A stretch of DNA of 64,000 bases from Chitinophaga varians. GTDB taxonomy: Bacteria; Bacteroidota; Bacteroidia; Chitinophagales; Chitinophagaceae. Made by a program: the position numbers and the translations under genes. The notes under the pieces were generated by a model. The model did not search any database and was not told the origin of the DNA. It saw only the letters and a list, made by a program, of their open reading frames with translations. Of this stretch, positions 25,801 through 34,903 are shown piece after piece. Every line of letters starts with the position of its first letter. The first letter of the stretch is position 1. The stretch lies in assembly GCF_012641275.1 (NCBI RefSeq), contig NZ_JABAIA010000004.1:1-64000 (forward strand), written 5' to 3'.

Positions 25801-28800
25801 TGAGAGTGTCTGTGGTAGAAACAAACGAACTGAATTATATGCTGGTCATCGCGGCGCATCATATTATTGTCGACCTCTGGTCGATGTCTATCTTTATTCG
25901 CGAACTGTTGCAGATATATAGTGATCGTATTAGGAAAGTGCCTTCGAGCCTGCCAGAGATACCGGTAGGGTATGTGGATTATACGGTCTGGCAGCGGGAG
26001 TATCTGACTCCGGAAAGAACAATGCAACAGGTGGAGTACTGGCATACGCTGCTGAAAGATGCTCCTCCCCTGACTGACATTCCTACCGACTTCGTTCGGC
26101 CGCCCGTGAGTGACTATAAGGGAGATGTTGTACGGTTTAAACTGTCGCAGCAAGAAACAGCTGATATCCGACAAATGGCGGTGAATAGTGCTACAACGCC
26201 ATTTAATATCCTGTTGGCTAATTTCTTTATCGTCCTGAATAAATTGTCGCAGCAGGAAGATCTTGTAGTGGGAACACCCTATGCTAACAGGAATTACAAA
26301 TCACTCGAGAATGTCATTGGTTTTTTTGTCAATACCCTGATCTTCAGAATGAAGCTCTCGGAGGATATGACCTTTGAGGATATACTGGCCGACTTGAGCC
26401 GACAGTCTGTAACTGCTATGGAGAATGCAGACATACCCTTTGAAAAAATTATTGAGGGATTGAAGGTCCAAAGGAGTGAGAGTTACAATCCGCTGTTCCA
26501 GATTATGTTCAGTTATCAGCACAATCTTATCGACCCTGGTAAGGTGGATAGTCTGTCGGTAAGTCGTATTGACGTGCCGGACCCTAAATCCAAGTTTGAT
26601 ATGGAACTTGGTATTTTCGAGCATTCCGATACCATGGAAGGGTATTTGGAATACAGTGTTAGCCTATTTAAGCGGGAAACCATCCAACGTTTTGTTGACT
26701 ATTTTATTGCGGTGATGAAAGCTTTGCTGCGCAATCCCCGAGCCAGGATTGGTGAACTGGAGTGCCTGACAGAACGTGACCGCCTATGCCTCCAACACGT
26801 TAATGAGACGGATGTTGTGCTGCCGGAGGTGGGGTCCATACCCTCGCTGTTTGATAAGGTTGCAGGAGAGCATGCAGACAGCATTGCGCTGATTTACGGG
26901 AATGAGCGGATCACTTACAGCGAATTGAGCAAAAGGGTGGATAACCTGGCTTGTCAGCTGATAGATATAGGTATTCAGCCAGGTGATTTTGTGGGGTTGG
27001 GCGCCGCGAGATCGGTCGCAATGGTGGTTGCCCAGTTGGCTGTATTGAAAGCTGGTGCAGCGTTCCTTCCATTGGATATGAGCTATCCGCGGGAGAGGAT
27101 CGCTTTTATGATCGGTGATTCTGGTATTCGTGTACTGGTAGCGGAGGAGCAGTTTGTTTCCATGCTATCCGGCTATGGATGCGAGGTAATAGCTGTTAGT
27201 TTTGATCCCGACCATTCCTGCAGTCAGACGGCACATGCCCGGTTTCCAGAGAATACTCCGGCATTGTTTTACCTGATTTATACATCCGGCTCTACCGGAA
27301 ACCCCAAGGGAGTGATGGGTACCCAGCGAGGCGCTATTAACCGGTTTTATTGGCAATGGAAACAATATCCCTATCAATTACATGAGGTGGGATGTCAAAA
27401 GGCGCCTGTCAGCTTCGGAGAATCTATTTCGGAGCTTTATGCACCATTGCTTGCAGGCCGTCCAGTTTTGATTCTGTCAGACAGCGAGGTTAAAGACCCT
27501 TATCTGATGGTCAGCACGTTAGCGACAAATAGGGTAACCCGTATTGTATTAATTCCCTCCGTAATAAAAATGTTGATAGAGACATTCCCTGATCTCAACC
27601 AAAGGTTACCAGACCTGAATTTTTGGATGAGCAGCGGAGAAGCACTGAGCAAGGACATTGTTTCTTTGTTCAGGCGTGCAATGCCCGGCAGGTTGCTTTT
27701 AAATCTGTATGGTTCTTCGGAAGTGTCGGCAGATGTTACCTACCATGAATGTACGGAAACAGAAGAAGACAGTGTACCAATTGGAAGGCCGGTCTATAAC
27801 ACGCAGCTATTTGTATTGGACCAGAAAAGGGTGCGGGTCCCGGTTGGCATTCCTGGTGAATTGTATGTGGGAGGCGTTAATGTGGCAGATGGCTACTATA
27901 AGAATCCACAGTTGACAGCGGAAAGATTTGTGCAGCTACCGTTCTGTAACGGACCTGCTTTTAAAACAGGAGACATGGTGAAACTGGACCCTGACGGTGT
28001 TATGCATTACCTCGGCAGGTGCGATGACCAGGTGAAAGTAAGAGGGGCACGGGTCTCGCCTGGAGAGATTGCCTCTGCCTTGCTAAAGCACCCCGGCGTG
28101 AGACAGATCTCCGTTCAGGCGTTGGTTGGTGATAACAACGAGGAGTATCTCTGTGCCTATGTGGTACCCAACAAAGGCCATAGCAGCAGCGCCAGTGAGT
28201 TAACATTGTTTTTGAAAGACCTCCTGCCGGGATACATGATTCCCCGATCGATCATACTGATTGAGCATTTACCGCTACTTCCCAATGGTAAGGTAGACAA
28301 GACGCAGTTACCTGTGCCTTTGCCGGAAACGGATGTTAATGGAGAAGGCGCTCCGCGGGATTACTATGAATTAGTGCTCGCCGGTATATGGGAGAGTCTG
28401 TTAAGTATTCCTTCAGTCAATATTCATACGGACTTTTTTGATGCGGGGGGGCATTCTCTACTCGCAACGAAGATGATGAATCTGGTATATAAAAAATTTG
28501 GCAGGCTGATACCATTGGCAGACCTATTCAGGGCCCCCACTATTAAAGGCATTGCAGCCATTTTGCGGGAGGAGCAGCGCGGGTCGGAGCAATGGGAGTC
28601 CATTGTGGCTATTCAGACAGAAGGATCTGAACCGCCCCTGTTTTTTGTCCCCGGTATCGGAGGAAACGTGTTGTATTTCTACCATTTGTCCCGATTGCTC
28701 GGGAATGAACAACCATTTTACGGATTGCAGGCGAAAGGTCTCGATGGGCAGCAGCTACCGCCAACTTCTGTAGAGGAAATCGCAGCAAATTATATCCGTG

Positions 28801-29441
28801 AGATCAGAAAAATACGGCCTGCCGGTCCATACCGGCTGGGAGGGCACTCGTTCGGTGGAAAGGTTGCTTTTGAGATGGCCCGCCAGCTTATTACCTGTGG
28901 TGAAGAGGTCGGGTACCTCGCTATCCTGGATATGACGGCGCCCGGCGCAGAAGAAGTCCCGGTGTCAACACAGGAATTTTCGCAGACCGTCTGGTTAGTA
29001 AATATCGCAGCGTCCCTTTCGCAGATGTATCAACGCGAAATCCGGCTCACACATGCCGATCTGGATAGCAAAACTGAGGAACAACAATTCCAGCTGTTTA
29101 AATCCGCGTTGGAAAAAGAAAAAGTGTTGCCGGAAAACAGTTCCATGCAGCAGATAAAAGGGATGGTAAATGTGTTGAAGACCAATGAGCAGATCCGCTA
29201 TCATGTCCAGGGAACCCTTCCTGTCGATATCACAGTTTTCCGCGCCTCAGAGAGCCTTCCAGGCATGCCTGATATTGCCGCCGCCGATGCCACGCTCGGA
29301 TGGGAAAAGTACACTACCGCACTCGTACGCACTCATCAGGTCCCCGGCAATCACCATTCCATGATGGTGCCTCCAAACATTGCCGTTGTCGCCGCAATCA
29401 TATCCGACGAATTAAATCTCATCAGCACCAAAAATGTTTAG
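22893..29441 (+). CDS. NRPS 3: partial C - A - T - C - A - T - TE
   Basis: A 2182-aa synthetase and the only one with a release domain. Residues 1 to ~230 are a C-terminal lobe of a C domain without HHxxxDG. The first A domain has YTSGSTGTPKG from Tyr402 and pocket D-I-W-E-I-N-T-D-D (acidic, perhaps a basic substrate). T Ser798 follows. The C domain reads HHIIVDL from 989, so the motif Gly is Leu. The second A domain has YTSGSTGNPKG from Tyr1463 and pocket G-E-S-V-M-S-L-A-D. Its usual Asp235 is absent, and it shares V, S, L, A, D with the beta-alanine code I remember. T Ser1855 and a type I thioesterase with GHSFGG (Ser1986) and a late GNHHSMM His finish the chain. Confidence 0.92.
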   Translation: MDNISLSLKISEEYWKKKISGPDGAKLAALLKGVPVNTDVQKDVVLKFPAAMTRRIDELCDSSPLLVYSFYATALAILVNRYTGENNIRWKSSPMSPGGFDEPLMTTEGTCIFAVLVAPGKSFKSLFGVVKEEVLNASGYIPWGSPAEDAVVDIMLNVSNITADTPQVADKGSLLFDIRLHDTDPAVRLSFGAGADGDMLSAVLHNYIFLLSQIVEDPYKEATAYEIVSHQERSRLLLEFNDPVCAFRTEMLFVEKFEEIVSRCPDAPAVVCNGTTHTYSGLNRLAERYAVWLQSQTGSSLSRNIVMFTRRSPYWMAAVIGIWKAGYVYVPIDPAYPDDRIALLLQQSGPAVMLTEMELYDRGVAAGGPDIKILDLHACPDNEEVCFYGRQPLKTDLSYIIYTSGSTGTPKGVMIDHWGMMNHLQAKVAEMGIVPGDRVAQNASQGFDISVWQAFAGLISGATTYICPEEVVYHPAAFIEFLVKEKISILELVPTYLTEMLQTIRNDFKGLQLLEDLKILILNAETLRLPLVNEWFRLFPQIPLVNTYGATEVSDDMGHIIMTAPPVTGIVTVMKNPIANFRLYVVDDNLKLLPIGVKGEILIAGEGVGPGYYNDPEKTAHAFIRDPFLLAGKCYRTGDLGRRLPNGELEFLGRKDFQVKISGFRVELHEIEVCLGNLPGVEAAVVKEWEDEQARLYLAAYVILQDGQTADDVKAMLATVLPDYMIPGVFIVLDAFPVTQNGKIDRRRLPEPEQFNRNIPHTEAESALEAALLEIWNEVLPQPVRSVTANFFEAGGHSLLAGKLIDRISTRFNLQVTIRSVFLHQTIREYTQFLSLLPSGNTGERMEIRKISRDQLIPLSFGQQRMWYFEQLSSDIPVHNLLDAFLIEGPLDMSVLNDALSILVDRHEQLRTVFRSIDKKECQIIRESQPVTVSFQSVKHATDVERNKYIDDFLRNQFYERFDLKNGPLLRVSVVETNELNYMLVIAAHHIIVDLWSMSIFIRELLQIYSDRIRKVPSSLPEIPVGYVDYTVWQREYLTPERTMQQVEYWHTLLKDAPPLTDIPTDFVRPPVSDYKGDVVRFKLSQQETADIRQMAVNSATTPFNILLANFFIVLNKLSQQEDLVVGTPYANRNYKSLENVIGFFVNTLIFRMKLSEDMTFEDILADLSRQSVTAMENADIPFEKIIEGLKVQRSESYNPLFQIMFSYQHNLIDPGKVDSLSVSRIDVPDPKSKFDMELGIFEHSDTMEGYLEYSVSLFKRETIQRFVDYFIAVMKALLRNPRARIGELECLTERDRLCLQHVNETDVVLPEVGSIPSLFDKVAGEHADSIALIYGNERITYSELSKRVDNLACQLIDIGIQPGDFVGLGAARSVAMVVAQLAVLKAGAAFLPLDMSYPRERIAFMIGDSGIRVLVAEEQFVSMLSGYGCEVIAVSFDPDHSCSQTAHARFPENTPALFYLIYTSGSTGNPKGVMGTQRGAINRFYWQWKQYPYQLHEVGCQKAPVSFGESISELYAPLLAGRPVLILSDSEVKDPYLMVSTLATNRVTRIVLIPSVIKMLIETFPDLNQRLPDLNFWMSSGEALSKDIVSLFRRAMPGRLLLNLYGSSEVSADVTYHECTETEEDSVPIGRPVYNTQLFVLDQKRVRVPVGIPGELYVGGVNVADGYYKNPQLTAERFVQLPFCNGPAFKTGDMVKLDPDGVMHYLGRCDDQVKVRGARVSPGEIASALLKHPGVRQISVQALVGDNNEEYLCAYVVPNKGHSSSASELTLFLKDLLPGYMIPRSIILIEHLPLLPNGKVDKTQLPVPLPETDVNGEGAPRDYYELVLAGIWESLLSIPSVNIHTDFFDAGGHSLLATKMMNLVYKKFGRLIPLADLFRAPTIKGIAAILREEQRGSEQWESIVAIQTEGSEPPLFFVPGIGGNVLYFYHLSRLLGNEQPFYGLQAKGLDGQQLPPTSVEEIAANYIREIRKIRPAGPYRLGGHSFGGKVAFEMARQLITCGEEVGYLAILDMTAPGAEEVPVSTQEFSQTVWLVNIAASLSQMYQREIRLTHADLDSKTEEQQFQLFKSALEKEKVLPENSSMQQIKGMVNVLKTNEQIRYHVQGTLPVDITVFRASESLPGMPDIAAADATLGWEKYTTALVRTHQVPGNHHSMMVPPNIAVVAAIISDELNLISTKNV

Positions 29442-29443
29442 CA

Positions 29444-31036
29444 ATGAAGGATAATTTAGTATATCTCAAGCCGAATGTTGTTATTGAACCATTGTTTGAT
29501 AAATGGTATGCCTGGGCCCATTTAATATCACCGGCAACCGCCGCGATGAACTTGCAGAAAAGGCACCTTAAAATAATGGAGTCCTATATCGACGCGCCCG
29601 AACTGCACGAAGAAGCAGCCCGCAACCCGGCAATGCTTGGTGGGCCGTTCATGGATTACAGCGAAAACAGAGTGGCAGAAATTAGCGGGCTTCGTGACTT
29701 TATCCTTAGCGAACGTAAGGATCTGCTCGATTTTGCCGGGGCGGTACAACACCTGTTCGCTATTTTGAAAGATCATCCGTGCGGATATTCATTGGAGTCA
29801 TTGTATAAAAAAGTACCTGATATACTGAAAGGATATGTGGAGCTGACCGTTGACCTCAATAATAATCCTTCTTTTCGCTTTTATGAACAAGTGCTTTACA
29901 AAAGCAAATACTATAAGGAGGAATGTCAATCAATAGCATTGTATCTGATAGATAAAGATGAGAGGCCTTTTGTGCTTAGTACACCAAGAATTGAAGGTGA
30001 GGGAGTGTTGCATCTGCCGCTGGCATTTAAAGACAAGCGGATAGACCAACTTTTTAAGATGCAGCGGATACCGGAGCGGTATGAAGCTATCCGTGAGCAA
30101 TTTGAGCTGACCCCGGAAGAGGATATACTGTTCCGTAGCCTGTTTACGGAAGAACCAACAGTGCCATACAGGAAGTATACCGGAAGCGGCGTCAGAACAA
30201 GATATTTTGGGCATGCCTGTATTCTGACGGAAACCCGGGAGGTGAGCATACTCACAGATCCGGTTATAAGCTACGGGTATGATGCAGATGTAAAACGCTT
30301 CACCTATACAGACCTGCCTGACCAGATAGATATTGTGTTTATCACACATAACCATCAGGACCATATCCTGTTTGAAACGATGCTGCAACTAAGGCATAAG
30401 GCCAGGTATATTGTGGTGCCCCGCAATGGAAGCAGACAATTGCAGGACCCCAGCCTTAGCCTGATGTTCAGAGAGATCGGCTTTGAGAATGTAATAGAGC
30501 TGGATGAATTCGAAACGATTACCATCAATAACTGTCGTATTACAGGCGTGCCTTTTATCGGAGAACACTGCGATCTGGATATCAGGACCAAGCTGTGCTA
30601 TCATGTGGAGACAGGAGCCAATACGTTCCTCTTTGCGGCGGACTGCTGCAATGTTGAACCCAAACTGTTTGAGCATGCCTATGCATTCTTAGGAGACATA
30701 GACATTATTTTCCTGGGTATGGAATGTGATGGGGCTCCGCTTTCCTGGCTGTATGGACCGTTGTTGCCAGAGCCTCTTTCCAGAGATAGAGATTTTTCCA
30801 GAAGGCTTACCGGCAGTAATTATGAACGAGCGATTGACCTGGTAAACAGGTTTCATCCGAAGGAGGTCTATATCTACGCTATGGGCATGGAGCCGTGGCT
30901 AAAGTATATTATGTCCCTTAACCATACGGCTGAATCATATCCGATAATAGAATCCAACAGGCTTATCCAGGAATGTCTGTCGAGAAACATTAATTCGGAG
31001 CGGCTTTTCGGAGAAAAAGAGATTGTGTACAAGTAA
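29444..31036 (+). CDS. CmlA-like diiron beta-hydroxylase
   Basis: A 530-aa protein with a ~245-residue N-terminal domain and a metallo-beta-lactamase-fold C-terminal domain. This is the architecture of CmlA, which uses a diiron centre and O2 to beta-hydroxylate an amino acid held on an NRPS carrier. Metal ligands visible are HNHQDH (302-307), the GEH Glu-His pair (374-375) and Asp400 in FAADCC. The MBL domain starts near GVRTRYFGHACILTE. The true start is the ATG 2 nt after the NRPS 3 stop; a longer frame from 29300 only overlaps NRPS 3. With two SyrP-like enzymes upstream, this is a third and mechanistically different hydroxylase in one operon. Confidence 0.82.
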   Translation: MKDNLVYLKPNVVIEPLFDKWYAWAHLISPATAAMNLQKRHLKIMESYIDAPELHEEAARNPAMLGGPFMDYSENRVAEISGLRDFILSERKDLLDFAGAVQHLFAILKDHPCGYSLESLYKKVPDILKGYVELTVDLNNNPSFRFYEQVLYKSKYYKEECQSIALYLIDKDERPFVLSTPRIEGEGVLHLPLAFKDKRIDQLFKMQRIPERYEAIREQFELTPEEDILFRSLFTEEPTVPYRKYTGSGVRTRYFGHACILTETREVSILTDPVISYGYDADVKRFTYTDLPDQIDIVFITHNHQDHILFETMLQLRHKARYIVVPRNGSRQLQDPSLSLMFREIGFENVIELDEFETITINNCRITGVPFIGEHCDLDIRTKLCYHVETGANTFLFAADCCNVEPKLFEHAYAFLGDIDIIFLGMECDGAPLSWLYGPLLPEPLSRDRDFSRRLTGSNYERAIDLVNRFHPKEVYIYAMGMEPWLKYIMSLNHTAESYPIIESNRLIQECLSRNINSERLFGEKEIVYK

Positions 31037-31039
31037 TAA

Positions 31040-32326
31040 ATGTTTGATATGGATTTTTATAAACGCAGAAATGCACTGCTCAGGATGCAGGAAATGCTAG
31101 AAGATCAGGCGTTGCAACGGGGACTGGTGGCTGCATACATGAGAGATACAGGATATACCTATCGCAATATCCGGGACAGGGAGATTACGATCCCTTTAAA
31201 TATGCTTAAATACTGGGAATCGGCAGCGGTGGAGTCCTTATTGTTCCAGGCTGATCCTGTGGAAGCGGACGGAAATAAAATAGCCATTGTATTGCCCTCC
31301 AACGGGATTAATATATTAATTGTAAAAACGGTGGCTTCTGCTTTCATGTCTGGTAGGGAGGTGGTATTGAAACTGCCCAGGAAGTTGCAACATGCGATGC
31401 CATATTACCAAAAGATTGTAAAAGAGTGTATGCCTGGTGTAGAGATGATCTCACAGAACCTTTCTGCAGAAGATTTCCTGGGCAGGTGTATTCGTTCAGA
31501 AGACATCAGAACGGTAATAGTGTATGGCGATGATAAATGGATATGGTCATACCGCAACAATTTCCGGCGTTATCGGAAGGAGTTGTTTTTTGAAGGGCCA
31601 GGCAAAGACCCGCAGGTGGTGTTTAGGGATGCGGACGTTGCGCTGGCTGCAAGGGACGCGGTCAGGGGGGGGCTGGTGAACGGAGGACATTCCTGCTCTG
31701 CGCTGGAGCGGTTTTATGTACATCAGGATGTTCATGATGAGTTTGTAGCGCTTCTGGTGAAGGAACTGTCAGGCATAGTGATCGGGGCGCCAGAGGAAAC
31801 TGCTACAGATCTGAGCCCCATTCTCTCTCCAGCGGTTCTCCGGCGACTGCGGCACCAGATACAGAACGCCACCGAGCAGGGTGCGAAGCTCATTGTCGGG
31901 GGGAATACAGTAGAAGTGGGAGCCGGGGGCAACCTGGCCCTTGTACCTGCCTTGTTGGTCAATTGCCACAATCAGATGGATGCGGTTCAGCAGGAGAGCT
32001 TCGGACCGATTTTTCCGGTTATTCCGTTCGTTGAAGAAGATGCATTGATAACAATGGCAGACCAGTCGGATTACGGTCTTAACGCCAGTATTTATGGGAC
32101 TTGTTCCAGAAAAACGTACGATTATTTTTATTCAACACATCGTAACCTGTTTGTTAATGCTACTATTAGCAGCCCGTCCAGCGCTGCCAACAGGATGGTA
32201 GACGGAGGATTTAAAAACTCCGGTTTCGTGTGGGAGTGGAAGAACGATAAATTTTTGCAACGGGAGGGACGCAGGATATTATTAAATGAACTCTTAAATA
32301 TTGATTATGATAGCGCACATAAATGA
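31040..32326 (+). CDS. Aldehyde dehydrogenase family protein
   Basis: A 428-aa ALDH-superfamily enzyme that would oxidise an aldehyde with NAD(P)+, or act in reverse on an activated acid. The catalytic Cys is in NGGHSCSALERFYVH. A Glu in ELFFEGPGKDPQVVF takes the general-base position. The C terminus carries ESFGPIFPVIPF, a standard ALDH motif, then ADQSDYGLNASIYG. It is shorter than the usual ~480-500 residues, mainly at the N terminus, where the first ~60 residues are atypical. Its stop overlaps the next aminotransferase start by 20 nt. A dehydrogenase-aminotransferase pair suggests conversion between an aldehyde, an amine and an acid on one building block. Confidence 0.8.
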   Translation: MFDMDFYKRRNALLRMQEMLEDQALQRGLVAAYMRDTGYTYRNIRDREITIPLNMLKYWESAAVESLLFQADPVEADGNKIAIVLPSNGINILIVKTVASAFMSGREVVLKLPRKLQHAMPYYQKIVKECMPGVEMISQNLSAEDFLGRCIRSEDIRTVIVYGDDKWIWSYRNNFRRYRKELFFEGPGKDPQVVFRDADVALAARDAVRGGLVNGGHSCSALERFYVHQDVHDEFVALLVKELSGIVIGAPEETATDLSPILSPAVLRRLRHQIQNATEQGAKLIVGGNTVEVGAGGNLALVPALLVNCHNQMDAVQQESFGPIFPVIPFVEEDALITMADQSDYGLNASIYGTCSRKTYDYFYSTHRNLFVNATISSPSSAANRMVDGGFKNSGFVWEWKNDKFLQREGRRILLNELLNIDYDSAHK

Positions 32327-33647
32327 TATTGTAAAGCAGAATGCTGACTATACGTTTTTTCCATGGGCTGCCCAGCAGGCAGTGCGGCCATTGCATATCA
32401 AGTCTTCGAAGGGTGTTTTTTTGACAGATACAAATGGTAAAAAGTATCTCGATTTTTCTTCGCAATACCTGAATGTAAATATAGGACATTCCGACGAGCG
32501 GGTACTGGCGGCAATAGAGCGGCAGATGAGGTCCTTTAGTTATATCAGCCCGTCATGCGCAACTGATATCCGTGGTGAACTGGGATATCGGCTGGCCTCC
32601 ATTCTGCCTGGCGATCTCAATAAAACCCTGTTTACACTCGGGGGATCTGATGCCAATGATGTCGCTATCCAGATTGCCAGGAAGTATACAGGGCGAAGTA
32701 GGATCATGACTTTCCGGAGGTCGTATCACGGAGCTACCCTGTTGTCTCTGTCTGTAAGCGGAGATCCCAGAAGAAATATTATCAGCGGCCAGTTGCTGGA
32801 TTTGAATGTGCAGGTGGAGAATCCCTATTTCTATCGATGTCCTTGGGGCAGCACAACGGAGCAGGAATGCGCAGATTTCTGTATAGCGGCGATGGAGAGC
32901 GCCCTGTTGGAGAATGATCCGGCCACGTTTGCGGCCATTCTGGTCGAAGGTGAATCCGGTTCTTCCGGTTGTATTAAATACCCGCCTTTTTTTCTGAAGC
33001 AAGTCCGGCAATTGTGCAACCGGTACAATGTGCTGTTGATCGCAGATGAAGTTCTTAGCGGATTCGGACGCACCGGTAAAATGTTTGCTGTTGGCCATCA
33101 CGGAATCTGCCCGGATATTCTCACCATGGCTAAAGGGCTGACGGCTGGGTATGTTCCCTTAGGAGGAGTGGCAGTGAGTGACAGTATCGCAGCGACATTT
33201 GATTATGCCCCCAGCCCTGGCGGAATTACCTGTTCTGCACATCCTTTGGGATGCGCGGCAGCATTGGCTGTGCTGGATATCTATAAAAAGGACCAGTTAG
33301 TTGCTGCTGCTGCTGCAATGGGCGAATATATGCGTGTTGAACTGGACAGCCTTGCAGATAAGCATCCGAGCATTGGCGATATCCGGCTCAACGGGCTTTT
33401 AGGTTGTATAGAACTGGTGAAAAACAGGCAGTCCAGAGCTCCCATGGCTACGCCTCATTCTTCTCCCAAGGAAATGGAAGCGATGAATCGTGTGGCAGCG
33501 GCATTGCTGGACGAAGGGCTGTTTACCATCGTCAGGTGGAATTATTTGTTTATCTCCCCGCCGCTTTGTATCACCCGGGAACAGATAGATACCGCGTTGG
33601 GAATAATCTCCAGGGCGCTTGAAATAGCAGACAAATATTGCTCATAA
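32307..33647 (+). CDS. Class III PLP aminotransferase 2
   Basis: A 446-aa class III aminotransferase. Marks include GGSDANDVAIQIARKYTG, RRSYHGATLLSLS, LIADEVLSGFGRTGKMFA and the PLP lysine in MAKGLTAGYVPLG. Its layout resembles omega-amino-acid:pyruvate aminotransferases (family knowledge), so a terminal amine or beta-amine is a reasonable substrate. The ATG at 32307 is preferred to a TTG at 32301; both overlap the aldehyde dehydrogenase end, implying tight co-expression. Together these enzymes could interconvert an omega-amino group and a carboxylate. Confidence 0.85.
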   Translation: MIAHINDIVKQNADYTFFPWAAQQAVRPLHIKSSKGVFLTDTNGKKYLDFSSQYLNVNIGHSDERVLAAIERQMRSFSYISPSCATDIRGELGYRLASILPGDLNKTLFTLGGSDANDVAIQIARKYTGRSRIMTFRRSYHGATLLSLSVSGDPRRNIISGQLLDLNVQVENPYFYRCPWGSTTEQECADFCIAAMESALLENDPATFAAILVEGESGSSGCIKYPPFFLKQVRQLCNRYNVLLIADEVLSGFGRTGKMFAVGHHGICPDILTMAKGLTAGYVPLGGVAVSDSIAATFDYAPSPGGITCSAHPLGCAAALAVLDIYKKDQLVAAAAAMGEYMRVELDSLADKHPSIGDIRLNGLLGCIELVKNRQSRAPMATPHSSPKEMEAMNRVAAALLDEGLFTIVRWNYLFISPPLCITREQIDTALGIISRALEIADKYCS

Positions 33648-33668
33648 CTTCACAAAGCCTATTGTCAT

Positions 33669-34883
33669 ATGAAAAATCTGTTTGATGTAGGGGAAGTACC
33701 TCCCCTGGGGCATGTGCCTGCCTATATGCATGCTTTTGTAATTCATGCTGACGGACACGGGAACCCGTGTACGGCATTTAAACAAGAAGTAGTGCCTACG
33801 CCTGAAATCGGGCCGGAGGAAATACTGATAATGGTGATGACTGCGGGTGTCAATTTTAACGGTATCTGGGCGGCATTGGGCAAGCCGGCTTCGCCCTCGT
33901 TATTCCACGGGCAGCACACTCATATTGCCGGCAGCGATGCCGCAGGAATCATCTGGAAAATAGGAGATGCATTGCTGGCCAATCCCAACTTTCAGTTTAA
34001 AGTTGGAGACGAGGTGATCGCCCACTGTGGACAGTACTGTTCGAGATGCAATCATTGTAACGGAGGGAATCCCATGTTGTGCAAGAACCAACGGATATGG
34101 GGGTATGAGACGACGTACGGCTCTTTTGCACAGTTTGCCAAAGTATTACCGACACAGTTGCTTCATAAGCCCCCGCACCTGAGTTGGGAAGTGGCAGGTT
34201 CCTATTTGCTTACCACTGCCACCGCCTGGCAGATGTTATATGGATTCAGCCCTAATACAGCAGGGCCGGGAAAAAATGTGCTTGTATACGGCGGCGCCGG
34301 CGGAACAGGTTCTGCTGTCATTCAACTGACCAGCCTTTCGGGAGGAAACTGTATCGCCGTGGTATCTGACGATAGTCGTGGCAAGTGGTGCATGAGCCTC
34401 GGCGCCAAAGGGTATATCAACAGGCGTATGTTCAAATGTTGGGGCAGGCTACCTGAAATAAACACTCCTGAATACAAGTATTATCTGAAAGAAGTGCGTG
34501 CGTTCGGCAAAGCTATCTGGGAGATACTGGGAGAAGGGGTAAACCCCGACATTGTTGTGGACTTTATAGGAGAGCAAACCTTCCCTGTAAGCGCCTACGT
34601 GGTGGAAAAAGGCGGTATGGTGGTTACCTGCGGAGCATCGTCCGGATTTATGCTAAATATAGATGCTTCCTATTTATGGATGCGGCAGAAACGGCTACAA
34701 GGGTCGCATTTCTGTTCATTAAGTGAAATAGTGAAGTTACAGCATTTGATTATGGACGGAAAGCTGACTCCGGCAGTATCCCGGATATACAAATGGAGTG
34801 ATTTGCCGGCTGCACACGAAGAAATGTTGAAAGGAGGTGATCACCTGGGGAATCTTGCTATACAGGTACAGGTGAATTCTTAG
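33669..34883 (+). CDS. Crotonyl-CoA carboxylase/reductase-like MDR enzyme
   Basis: A 404-aa zinc-type medium-chain reductase of the CCR branch. The fingerprints are AGVNFNGIWAALGKP, HIAGSDAAGIIWKIGD, WGYETTYGSFAQFAKV, the NADPH loop VYGGAGGTGSAVIQL, a YINRRMF segment, ASYLWMRQKRLQGSHF and the closing DHLGNLAI. True CCRs reductively carboxylate enoyl-CoA to alkylmalonyl-CoA for polyketide synthases. The Asn, Glu and His that I would expect around the CO2 pocket seem present (NFN, YET, SHF), but I have not aligned a structure. No PKS module is in the window, so it may supply a diacid-derived residue, or may act only as an enoyl reductase. Confidence 0.8.
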   Translation: MKNLFDVGEVPPLGHVPAYMHAFVIHADGHGNPCTAFKQEVVPTPEIGPEEILIMVMTAGVNFNGIWAALGKPASPSLFHGQHTHIAGSDAAGIIWKIGDALLANPNFQFKVGDEVIAHCGQYCSRCNHCNGGNPMLCKNQRIWGYETTYGSFAQFAKVLPTQLLHKPPHLSWEVAGSYLLTTATAWQMLYGFSPNTAGPGKNVLVYGGAGGTGSAVIQLTSLSGGNCIAVVSDDSRGKWCMSLGAKGYINRRMFKCWGRLPEINTPEYKYYLKEVRAFGKAIWEILGEGVNPDIVVDFIGEQTFPVSAYVVEKGGMVVTCGASSGFMLNIDASYLWMRQKRLQGSHFCSLSEIVKLQHLIMDGKLTPAVSRIYKWSDLPAAHEEMLKGGDHLGNLAIQVQVNS

Positions 34884-34903
34884 CGTTAAATTAATTGCAG
34901 AAC

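Noticed and set aside
29300..29443. N-terminal extension of the CmlA-like protein
   Set aside because: The extra 48 residues are Arg/His-rich out-of-frame translation of the NRPS 3 thioesterase; the ATG at 29444 fits the family start.
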